Origin: Collinsella sp.
GTDB taxonomy: Bacteria > Actinomycetota > Coriobacteriia > Coriobacteriales > Coriobacteriaceae
Reading direction: 5' to 3'
DNA length: 5,818 nt
Assembly: GCA_019419625.1 (NCBI GenBank)
Contig: DXZO01000030.1
Span: forward strand, 27,713 to 33,530
Shown here: one piece after another, positions 1 through 5,013 of the stretch
Position numbering within the stretch: the stretch's first letter is position 1
Layout of the letters: every line of letters begins with the position of its first letter
The notes under the pieces: generated by a model
Told to the model about the DNA's origin: nothing
Databases searched by the model: none
The model's input: the letters and a program-made list of their open reading frames with translations, nothing else
Position numbers and translations under genes: made by a program

Positions 1-375
1 AGCAACGCCCTCGAGGCTGCGGACATCGGCAAACTCGGGGTTGTTGATGATGATGCCGATAGCCTTGGCGGTGTCCATGGAGGAGCCGCCACCGATGGTC
101 ACGATAGCGTCAGCCTCGGCGGCCTTGAAGGCCTCGACGCCGTCCTTGACGTTCTGGATAGTGGGGTTGGGCTTAATCTCGGAGTAGAGGCTCCAAGCGA
201 TGCCGGCGGCGTCGAGCTCGTCGGTCACCTTGGCGGTAACGCCAAACTTGACCAGGTCGGGATCGGAGCAGACGAAGATCTTCTTGTAGCCGCGACGCTG
301 GAGCTCGCCGGGGATCTCCTTGATAGCGCCGGAACCATGATAAGAGATGGTATTGAGAACGAAACGATTAGCCAT
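1..375 (-). CDS. fucO: Lactaldehyde reductase, iron-containing alcohol dehydrogenase (5' part, cut by window edge)
   Basis: This is the N-terminal 125 residues of a group III (iron-dependent) alcohol dehydrogenase; the rest lies beyond position 1. It begins MANRFVLNTISYHGSGAI and closely follows E. coli FucO as I remember it, including NNPEFADVRSLEG at residues 111-123 and KVTDELDAAGIAW near 49-61. The NAD-binding glycine motif GGGS is at residues 95-98, followed by D101 and K104 (family pattern GGGSxxDxAK). The iron-binding Asp and His residues would lie in the missing C-terminal half. The family reduces L-lactaldehyde to L-1,2-propanediol with NADH, regenerating NAD+ during anaerobic fucose or rhamnose breakdown in the cytoplasm. 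The ATG at 375 is favoured by a GGGAGG site 6 nt upstream. A LacI-type palindrome lies about 100 bp upstream. Another diol or alcohol dehydrogenase of the same family is possible, but the shared FADVRSLEG segment favours fucO. Confidence 0.88.
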   Translation of the reverse strand, partial: MANRFVLNTISYHGSGAIKEIPGELQRRGYKKIFVCSDPDLVKFGVTAKVTDELDAAGIAWSLYSEIKPNPTIQNVKDGVEAFKAAEADAIVTIGGGSSMDTAKAIGIIINNPEFADVRSLEGVA

Positions 376-381
376 TGATAG

Positions 382-387
382 CCTCCC
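382..387 (-). promoter_or_regulatory. Ribosome binding site of fucO
   Basis: On the minus strand this reads GGGAGG and ends 6 nt before the ATG at 375-373. It supports that start over the in-frame open region further upstream. Confidence 0.75.
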
Positions 388-429
388 ATCGTGTGCGGGG
401 CACCCATTACGCCCCACGCTATGAGTCCC

Positions 430-470
430 ATCCTAACGCTTTTGAAACAAAAAACACGTGAGAACGTCAA
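430..470 (-). promoter_or_regulatory. Tentative fucO promoter region
   Basis: On the minus strand TTGACG (470-465) is a good -35 match. No convincing -10 follows at 17 nt (TTTCAA at 447-442). TAGGAT at 435-430 resembles a -10 but is 29 nt from that -35. The promoter may depend on an activator, or lie elsewhere in 376-473. The operator palindrome sits directly upstream of the -35. Confidence 0.3.
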
Positions 471-473
471 AAT

Positions 474-491
474 TGTTAAAGCGTTTCAACA
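474..491. promoter_or_regulatory. LacI/GalR-family type operator palindrome
   Basis: The 18-bp sequence TGTTAAAGC/GTTTCAACA is an imperfect dyad centred on CG, with 7 of 9 positions matching between half-sites. An even palindrome with a central CG is the hallmark of LacI/GalR regulator sites, including catabolite-control sites. It lies between the upstream gene's terminator and the fucO -35 candidate, about 100 bp from the fucO start. Regulation of fucO by a sugar-responsive regulator is therefore likely. AAAGCGTT recurs on the opposite strand at 442-435, possibly a degenerate second half-site. Confidence 0.6.
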
Positions 492-498
492 GAAGATG

Positions 499-535
499 AA
501 AAATATTGCGGCAAAGGGACAACCCCTTTGCCGCA
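499..535 (-). terminator. Rho-independent terminator of the DUF1275 gene
   Basis: A perfect 12-bp stem (507-518 pairs with 524-535) has a 5-nt loop (519-523). On the minus strand it is followed by ATATTTTT (506-499), the U-tract of an intrinsic terminator. The stem starts 5 nt after the DUF1275 stop codon. It should separate that gene from fucO downstream. Confidence 0.88.
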
Positions 536-540
536 TTCGG

Positions 541-1257
541 TTACTTTCGACAGCCCTCTTTCCAAGCCTCGGCCGCAACCTTCCAGCGAAAACGCAAGTC
601 GCGCTCGCGGTCGATGAACATGATGGCAAACGCGACAAACAGCAGCACGCTCGCCACGACGATGGCGTGCAGGCCCATGCGCTCAATACACCAGTTGCCC
701 AACACGGCGCCAAACACAAAGGTAAAGATCACGCCAAAGTACAGCAGGCCGTTTTCCAAAAAGCCGCGCTTGTGGGTGATGATGTAATCATCCACGTTTT
801 GCAGCGCGTTGCGCAAGTTGCCGATGCACATGGTCGTGGCGATGCCGTGACCGTGGATCTTGCGGAAGCTCTCGACTTGCATACCGCAGGCAAACGAAGT
901 GAGGCAGTTGGCGAGCAGGTTGAAATCGCCACCGGGAATAAAACTCACGCCCAGCAAGATGACGGCTTCAAAGAACACCGTCACCTGACGCCAGTGAATC
1001 ACACTGCCAAACCGCTCGTGAACCAGGTCGGCAAGCATAATGCCCACGGCAAACGACACCACGGGGAAGAAATAGCGTCCCGCGAGCGCCCAGTTGCCCT
1101 CCGAGATGCTTACACCCACGAGCAGGATGTTGCCCGTCTGAGCGTTTGCGAAAACATGGTCGCGCCCAATGTACGAATAAACGTCCATAAAGCCACCGGC
1201 GAGCGCCAAGATGATGCCCAGCTCAATAGACTCCGATATCTGCTTGGCACGCTGCAT
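541..1257 (-). CDS. YoaK/DUF1275 family integral membrane protein
   Basis: This 238-residue protein has about six hydrophobic segments, roughly at residues 11-30, 42-52, 58-78, 92-107, 114-125, 168-190 and 196-215 (some are short). The N-terminal stretch GGFMDVYSYIGRDHVFANAQ (21-40) followed by TGN is the hallmark of the YoaK/DUF1275 family, a small group of inner-membrane proteins of unknown function. The usual family length is about 220-250 residues, so it looks complete. The family signature C/G-M/Q..R near 125-132 (GMQVESFRK) and a Thr/Gly-Asn motif (TTMCIGNLRN, 141-150) are also present. The ATG at 1257 was chosen because AAGGAGG lies 10 nt upstream and the first membrane segment starts 10 residues in. 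In-frame upstream ATGs would add up to 54 residues without a good ribosome site. It is transcribed divergently from ygiQ and ends in its own terminator. Substrate or role is unknown. Confidence 0.88.
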   Translation of the reverse strand: MQRAKQISESIELGIILALAGGFMDVYSYIGRDHVFANAQTGNILLVGVSISEGNWALAGRYFFPVVSFAVGIMLADLVHERFGSVIHWRQVTVFFEAVILLGVSFIPGGDFNLLANCLTSFACGMQVESFRKIHGHGIATTMCIGNLRNALQNVDDYIITHKRGFLENGLLYFGVIFTFVFGAVLGNWCIERMGLHAIVVASVLLFVAFAIMFIDRERDLRFRWKVAAEAWKEGCRK

Positions 1258-1267
1258 CGTCGTGCAT

Positions 1268-1274
1268 CCTCCTT
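1268..1274 (-). promoter_or_regulatory. Ribosome binding site of the DUF1275 gene
   Basis: On the minus strand it reads AAGGAGG, 10 nt before the ATG at 1257. The spacing is rather long. A closer ATG at 1267-1265 directly abuts it but is out of frame. This site decides the start among several in-frame ATGs. Confidence 0.65.
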
Positions 1275-1320
1275 GTTGACGACTCCCTCGTGCGTTGGCG
1301 GAAACATAGCCGCCGTTCAT

Positions 1321-1326
1321 ACTGTA
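1321..1326 (-). promoter_or_regulatory. Possible -10 element of the DUF1275 gene
   Basis: On the minus strand TACAGT is preceded by GGGT, resembling the GGTTACAAT element in front of ygiQ on the other strand. It would give a leader of about 57 nt. No good -35 is seen at the usual distance, so this is tentative. Confidence 0.25.
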
Positions 1327-1438
1327 ACCCATTGACAACATGGCGTGCGCGCGAGACGAGTTCCCCAACGCGCAGATACACAGTCTGGAAACAAACGATT
1401 GGCTCAGCGACGTTCTCACTCACCAGCTCATGTACTCC

Positions 1439-1473
1439 ACCAGTCTTTTTAGCCCCGTCCCAAAAAGACTGGT
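1439..1473. repeat. Perfect 12-bp inverted repeat in the divergent region
   Basis: The arm ACCAGTCTTTTT (1439-1450) and its exact reverse complement AAAAAGACTGGT (1462-1473) flank an 11-nt spacer (1451-1461). It ends just before the candidate ygiQ -10 and covers the expected -35 position. No U-tract follows on either strand, so it is not a typical terminator. A regulator binding site is the likeliest reading. Confidence 0.7.
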
Positions 1474-1479
1474 TACAAT
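1474..1479 (+). promoter_or_regulatory. Candidate -10 element of ygiQ
   Basis: TACAAT matches TATAAT at 5 of 6 positions and lies 31 nt before the GTG start, predicting a leader of about 25 nt. The -35 region (about 1451-1456) is poor and falls in the loop of the inverted repeat, which suggests regulator-dependent transcription. Confidence 0.5.
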
Positions 1480-1500
1480 TACGTGCAGCATACAAACACC

Positions 1501-1507
1501 GGGAGGG
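1501..1507 (+). promoter_or_regulatory. Ribosome binding site of ygiQ
   Basis: GGGAGGG ends 3 nt before the GTG at 1511. It decides this GTG over the in-frame ATG at 1340, which lacks such a site and would lie upstream of the candidate promoter. Confidence 0.75.
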
Positions 1508-1510
1508 ATC

Positions 1511-3652
1511 GTGGCAAAAAAGCCTCAGCACGCTCAGAACAACCAGCGCAGTCAGCAGGGCAAACAGGGCCAGCAGCAAAAGCGCGGCGGCAAGGCGCAG
1601 GCCACGGTCGCCCGCACCAAGCATTCCCAAGCGACGCCCGCCCGCCCCTGGCGACCGGGCCGCGACAAGTTCCTCCCCGTCGGCCGCGCCGACATGGATG
1701 CGCGTGGCTGGGACCAGTGCGACTTTGTCTACATCTGCGGCGATGCCTACGTGGACCATCCGAGCTTTGGCATGGCCATCATCAGCCGCGTGCTCGATGC
1801 GCATGGCTACAAGGTGGGTATCATCTGCCAGCCCGACTGGACCGACCCCGCCAGCATCACGGTGCTCGGCGAGCCGCGCCTGGGCTTTCTCGTCAGCGCC
1901 GGCAACATGGACTCCATGGTCAACCACTATTCGGTGACCAAGCACCGCCGCCACACCGATGCCTATACCCCCGGCGGCGAGGAGGGGCGCCGTCCCAACC
2001 GAGCCGTCACGGTCTACGGCAACCTCATCCGCCAGACGTTCAAGGACGCTCCCATCATCATCGGCGGCATCGAGGCAAGCCTGCGCCGCCTGGCCCACTA
2101 CGACTACTGGCAGGACAAGCTCAAGCGCTCGGTACTGCTCGACTCGGGCGCCGACATCCTCATCTACGGCATGGGCGAGCATGCGATCGTCGAGATCGCC
2201 GACGCGCTCGACGCGGGACTGCCCGTCGACCAGATCACCTATATCAACGGTACCGTCTACCGCACGGGTTCGCTCGACGAGGTCTACGACTACGACCTGC
2301 TGCCCAGCTGGGACGACCTTGCCGCTGACAAGCTCAACTACGCGCGCAGCTTTAATGTGCAGCAGCAGAACATGGACCCCATCACCGGGCATCGTCTGGT
2401 AGAGCCCTACCCCAACAGCGTCTATGTGGTGCAGAACCCGCCGTCGGCGACGCTCACCACCGATGAGATGGACGAGGTGGCCGAGCTCCCCTACGCACGC
2501 GATTGGCATCCCGACTACGACGCGGCAGGCGGCGTGCCGGCCTTTGCCGAAATCAAATTTTCCATTAGCTCCAACCGCGGCTGTTTTGGCGAGTGCTCGT
2601 TTTGCGCCCTCACCTTCCACCAGGGCCGCGTACTGCAGATGCGCAGCCACGACTCGATCATGCGCGAGGCCGAGCTGCTCACGCACGATCCCGAGTTTAA
2701 GGGCTACATCAACGACGTGGGTGGACCGACGGCCAACTTTAGCCGTCCGGCCTGCGACAAGCAGCTCAAGCACGGCGTGTGCAAGAACAAGCGCTGTCTG
2801 TGGCCGAGTGTGTGCAAGAACATGGTGGTCGACGAGAGCGGCTACACGCAGCTGCTGCGCGATCTGCGCCAGCTGCCGGGCGTCAAGAAGGTCTTCGTCC
2901 GCAGCGGCATACGCTTTGACTACACCATGGCCGACGCCTCGGACGAGTTTTTGCGCGAGCTGCTGGAGCATCACGTCTCGGGCCAGCTGCGCGTTGCACC
3001 CGAGCACGTGAGCGACGCGGTGCTGTCCGTGATGGGCAAACCGAGCCGCGCCGTCTACGACGCGTTCTGCCGTAAATTTGAACGCTTGAACCGCGAATAC
3101 GGACTCAAGCAGTACGTGGTGCCGTATCTGATCTCGAGCCATCCTGGCTCGACGATGAAGGAAGCCGTGGACCTGGCCGAGGCCGTACGCGACATGGGTT
3201 ATATGCCCGAGCAGGTGCAGGACTTCTACCCCACCCCGTCCACCATGTCGACCTGCATGTACTACACCGGCGTGGACCCACGCACCATGCAGCCGATCTA
3301 CGTGGCACGCGACCCGCACGAGAAGGCCATGCAACGCGCGCTCATCCAGTATCGCAAGCCCGAGAACTACAAGCTGGTACGCGAGGCGCTGGAAAAGGCT
3401 GGCCGCCGCGATCTGATCGGCTACACCAAGCATTGCCTGATTCGCCCCGTGCCGCCGCGCCCGGGCGAGACGTCTGCTGGCGGTGGGCATGGCACCGGCA
3501 AGGAGGGCGGCAAGGCCCACGGTGGTGCTGGCAGCAAGGGGCCCAAGGGCAGCAAGGGGCACGGCAGCATGTCGCGTGCACAGAACACTGCCGGGCGCAA
3601 CCGTGCAGCTCAGGGGCGTCAGGGCGCCAACGGAGGCGGGCGTCGCAACTAG
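1511..3652 (+). CDS. ygiQ: YgiQ family radical SAM protein
   Basis: This 713-residue protein (GTG start) matches the YgiQ family along its length. The N-terminal conserved block GDAYVDHPSFGMAI begins at residue 77, and GGIEASLRRLAHYDYW begins at 185. The radical SAM CxxxCxxC cluster is C358, C362 and C365, which would ligate the [4Fe-4S] cluster that cleaves S-adenosylmethionine. Four further cysteines, C415, C424, C429 and C435, follow DVGGPTANFSRP; as I recall, this cluster is a conserved family feature and may hold a second metal site. Later blocks include RVAPEHVSDAVL and VQDFYPTPSTMSTCMYYTG. Family length is about 600-740, so it is complete. The physiological reaction is not known. The first 40 or so residues are rich in Gln and Lys, and the last 60 (from about 652) rich in Gly, Lys, Ser and Arg; both are probably disordered and could bind nucleic acid. 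Its stop codon shares CTAG with the convergent protease gene. Confidence 0.93.
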   Translation: MAKKPQHAQNNQRSQQGKQGQQQKRGGKAQATVARTKHSQATPARPWRPGRDKFLPVGRADMDARGWDQCDFVYICGDAYVDHPSFGMAIISRVLDAHGYKVGIICQPDWTDPASITVLGEPRLGFLVSAGNMDSMVNHYSVTKHRRHTDAYTPGGEEGRRPNRAVTVYGNLIRQTFKDAPIIIGGIEASLRRLAHYDYWQDKLKRSVLLDSGADILIYGMGEHAIVEIADALDAGLPVDQITYINGTVYRTGSLDEVYDYDLLPSWDDLAADKLNYARSFNVQQQNMDPITGHRLVEPYPNSVYVVQNPPSATLTTDEMDEVAELPYARDWHPDYDAAGGVPAFAEIKFSISSNRGCFGECSFCALTFHQGRVLQMRSHDSIMREAELLTHDPEFKGYINDVGGPTANFSRPACDKQLKHGVCKNKRCLWPSVCKNMVVDESGYTQLLRDLRQLPGVKKVFVRSGIRFDYTMADASDEFLRELLEHHVSGQLRVAPEHVSDAVLSVMGKPSRAVYDAFCRKFERLNREYGLKQYVVPYLISSHPGSTMKEAVDLAEAVRDMGYMPEQVQDFYPTPSTMSTCMYYTGVDPRTMQPIYVARDPHEKAMQRALIQYRKPENYKLVREALEKAGRRDLIGYTKHCLIRPVPPRPGETSAGGGHGTGKEGGKAHGGAGSKGPKGSKGHGSMSRAQNTAGRNRAAQGRQGANGGGRRN
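3530..3560 (+). repeat. Short in-frame direct repeat in the ygiQ tail
   Basis: The 13-mer GGCAGCAAGGGGC occurs at 3530-3542 and again at 3548-3560. The 18-nt offset equals six codons, giving repeated GSKG units in the low-complexity C-terminal tail. This suggests slippage-type expansion. Confidence 0.75.
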
Positions 3653-4560
3653 GGCAGCGGCGCGCTCGCTGCGCCCATCCCACACGCGTGGCGCAGCGAG
3701 CGCATAGCCTCAACGAGGATGACGCCGGCGATAGCGACCGTGATTACCACGTCGAGCGGTGTGTTCACAAACCACAACAGACCCATCAGGTACGACCCGG
3801 CGTTAAAGGCAAAGTGCAGCAGGATCGTGTAACGGAGCTTTCCGGTGGTCACGAGCACCCAGCCAAAGACCAGACCGGCGGCACCCGCATAGCAGCCCTG
3901 CACCCAGTTCATGTGCATAAAACCGAAGATTGCCGCCTGCAGCACAATCGCCGCGGCGATACCCCACGTGCTTGGTGCCGCCCAGGGCACCATGGCGCCC
4001 TCCTGCGCGCTCGCACGACGCCGGCGCTTCCAAAGCGGGCGGCACTGCGGATTAAACGCTCGTAGCGAAAACTCAAAAACAATGCCGCGCACCAGCAGCT
4101 CCTCGCAAAACGGAGCGCCGAGCACCGTGGTCAGGACGGCAAGAAGGTTGGTATCGCCCAAGCCTGTTTCCTCGACGAGCTCGCTATAGTCCGCCGCAAC
4201 CTCGGGCAGCAGCGACAGCACGCCGTCGCATAGGTAGCTAATGACCACCTGCATGGATAGGCCGATCACGACAACGTATGCGATGCGCTTCCATGCAGCA
4301 TTTGCTCCCCCGCCGAGCGGGCGTTCACCTTGCCGGCGCGCCATGAAGGAGCGGGGCCACAGATAGCGCCACCACAGCAGCGCCATCAAAAACGACGCCG
4401 TCTGAGCGGCGGCCTGAAACCATTGAATATCGAGATTGTCGATCGGGAAACCCGTCAGTGCCGACACGATGTCCAGCGCGGAGAACAAAACAATGCTCAG
4501 GGCAATATCGGCAGCGACGACACCAAAACAGGCAAGCGCCCAAACCAGCGCATTGAGCAT
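3649..4560 (-). CDS. CPBP family intramembrane metalloprotease (CAAX/Abi type)
   Basis: This 303-residue multi-pass membrane protein carries the three CPBP motifs. EELLVRG at residues 153-159 gives the E153-E154-xxx-R158 motif. FGFMH supplies F212-xxx-H216, and HFAFN supplies H249-xxx-N253. These residues should form the metal-dependent active site within the membrane. Family members include Rce1-like CAAX prenyl endopeptidases and bacterial proteins implicated in bacteriocin self-immunity or processing; the substrate here is unknown. Hydrophobic segments lie near 4-35, 48-66, 93-118, 140-151, 199-215, 221-238, 244-264 and 268-285. A basic loop (KRRRRAS, 178-184) separates motifs 1 and 2. The ATG at 4560 was chosen because GAGGAGG lies 5 nt upstream, although the frame stays open further. 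It follows a RelB/DinJ-like antitoxin gene by 34 bp and is probably co-transcribed. Its end overlaps the ygiQ end by 4 bp. Confidence 0.9.
   Translation of the reverse strand: MLNALVWALACFGVVAADIALSIVLFSALDIVSALTGFPIDNLDIQWFQAAAQTASFLMALLWWRYLWPRSFMARRQGERPLGGGANAAWKRIAYVVVIGLSMQVVISYLCDGVLSLLPEVAADYSELVEETGLGDTNLLAVLTTVLGAPFCEELLVRGIVFEFSLRAFNPQCRPLWKRRRRASAQEGAMVPWAAPSTWGIAAAIVLQAAIFGFMHMNWVQGCYAGAAGLVFGWVLVTTGKLRYTILLHFAFNAGSYLMGLLWFVNTPLDVVITVAIAGVILVEAMRSLRHACGMGAASAPLP
3662..3703. repeat. Perfect 14-bp GC-rich inverted repeat at the convergent gene ends
   Basis: GCGCTCGCTGCGCC (3662-3675) pairs exactly with 3690-3703 across a 14-nt loop. It starts 10 nt past the ygiQ stop and lies inside the last codons of the protease gene. 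No U-tract follows on either strand, so it is not a classical intrinsic terminator. It may still pause polymerase or protect the ygiQ transcript end. Confidence 0.7.
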
Positions 4561-4565
4561 GCCAA

Positions 4566-4572
4566 CCTCCTC
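4566..4572 (-). promoter_or_regulatory. Ribosome binding site of the CPBP protease gene
   Basis: On the minus strand it reads GAGGAGG with a 5-nt spacer to the ATG at 4560. This is the strongest such site near the open frame's N-terminus, which otherwise extends 72 codons upstream through the antitoxin gene. Confidence 0.8.
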
Positions 4573-4594
4573 AAAACCCGGCACTTGGGGACAG

Positions 4595-4798
4595 TCATTG
4601 TTGATGAGAATCGGGCGCAGCGCCAAAAGCCCCGTTGGGTGAAATGTCGAACGGGAAGGTGCCGCAGCGATTGAACGCGGCGATAAACATGCGGATGGCG
4701 TTGGACGGCGTGGTGCCCACGAGCTGGGTTGCCGCCGCGAAGGCCGCCTTTTCCTCGGGCAAGACCTTCGCGACAACCGGGGTCATGTGTTCTGCCAT
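4595..4798 (-). CDS. RelB/DinJ family type II antitoxin-like protein
   Basis: This 67-residue protein has the layout of the RelB/DinJ ribbon-helix-helix antitoxins. A short strand (PVVAKVL, residues 7-13) is followed by helix A (14-27) and helix B containing SNAIRMFIAAF (32-42). Then comes GTFPFDI (46-52), matching the ALPFDL/I ending typical of DinJ. Such proteins dimerise through the strand, bind their own operator and neutralise a RelE/YafQ-type mRNA-cleaving toxin with the C-terminal region. No toxin gene follows: the next gene downstream, after 34 bp, encodes a membrane protease. Upstream are 215 bp without a gene. The ATG at 4798 is supported by AAGGA 6 nt upstream. The gene may be an orphan regulator, the remnant of a toxin-antitoxin pair, or an antitoxin acting on a distant toxin. 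The family call is fairly firm; the role is inferred. Confidence 0.75.
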   Translation of the reverse strand: MAEHMTPVVAKVLPEEKAAFAAATQLVGTTPSNAIRMFIAAFNRCGTFPFDISPNGAFGAAPDSHQQ

Positions 4799-4804
4799 GG
4801 CGCT

Positions 4805-4809
4805 TCCTT
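4805..4809 (-). promoter_or_regulatory. Ribosome binding site of the antitoxin gene
   Basis: On the minus strand it reads AAGGA within AAAAAGGAAG, 6 nt before the ATG at 4798. It favours this start over in-frame TTG or GTG codons upstream. Confidence 0.65.
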
Positions 4810-4833
4810 TTTGAAACGACGGTGGTGCGGATA

Positions 4834-4890
4834 GATGCGGGCCACGCGGCTGGGCGACGGGCTGTGAAGGCAACCCGATTGGCCCGCATC
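4834..4890 (-). other. Nested stem-loop in the antitoxin leader
   Basis: A perfect 11-bp stem forms between 4880-4890 and 4834-4844 (minus strand GATGCGGGCCA with TGGCCCGCATC). Inside it, 4871-4877 pairs with 4858-4864 (CGGGUUG with CAGCCCG, one G-U pair) around a 6-nt loop. If transcription starts near 4943, this lies in the 5' leader, about 25 nt before the ribosome site. No U-tract follows, so an attenuator is not indicated. It matches no riboswitch I recognise. Confidence 0.45.
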
Positions 4891-4910
4891 CGGAGTTTGT
4901 TTCTGCTGCG

Positions 4911-4940
4911 TTGGTATTACTTGGTATTCCTAAGTATTAC
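4911..4940. repeat. Three tandem decamers, possible antitoxin operator
   Basis: Three head-to-tail 10-bp units occur: TTGGTATTAC (4911-4920), TTGGTATTCC (4921-4930) and TAAGTATTAC (4931-4940). Each holds a near-palindromic heptamer GTATTAC or GTATTCC, so the sites fall on one face of the helix. Ribbon-helix-helix regulators commonly bind such short tandem sites. The array sits just downstream of an extended -10 element for the antitoxin gene, fitting autorepression. Confidence 0.6.
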
Positions 4941-4949
4941 CCCGCAGAT

Positions 4950-4958
4950 AGAATAGCA
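4950..4958 (-). promoter_or_regulatory. Candidate extended -10 promoter of the antitoxin-protease unit
   Basis: On the minus strand TGCTATTCT gives an extended -10 (TG at 4958-4957, then C, then TATTCT at 4955-4950), with 4 of 6 matches to TATAAT. No good -35 is seen, which extended -10 promoters tolerate. The predicted start near 4943 would place the tandem decamers at about +4 to +33. Confidence 0.4.
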
Positions 4959-5013
4959 CACCCGACCCCATGGGAGCGGAGGAAAACGAATCATTTTGTT
5001 GCTGAGTTAGTAT

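Noticed and set aside
391..1335. A 314-codon plus-strand open frame antisense to the DUF1275 gene
   Set aside because: The minus-strand product is a clear membrane family protein with a ribosome site and terminator. The plus frame has no family resemblance and reads through the fucO regulatory region.
1258..1419. An N-terminal extension of the DUF1275 protein by up to 54 residues
   Set aside because: AAGGAGG upstream of 1257 and the position of the first membrane segment favour the shorter form, though the in-frame ATGs cannot be fully excluded.
1340..1510. An N-terminal extension of ygiQ from the in-frame ATG at 1340
   Set aside because: The 57 extra residues do not resemble the YgiQ N-terminus, there is no ribosome site, and the candidate promoter and inverted repeat lie inside this stretch.
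1223..3685. A very long minus-strand open frame (about 820 codons) antisense to ygiQ
   Set aside because: Its translation is Ala/Val/His/Arg-rich with no recognisable domain, while the plus strand encodes a complete YgiQ with all motifs. Long antisense frames are common in high-GC genes.
4497..4889. A 130-codon minus-strand frame overlapping the antitoxin and protease genes
   Set aside because: It lacks a ribosome site and recognisable domains and conflicts with two well-supported genes in another frame.
4962..4980. A hairpin around CCCATGGG as a terminator for the ABC gene
   Set aside because: The central palindrome leaves too small a loop, the stem is interrupted by mismatches, and no U-tract follows on the minus strand.
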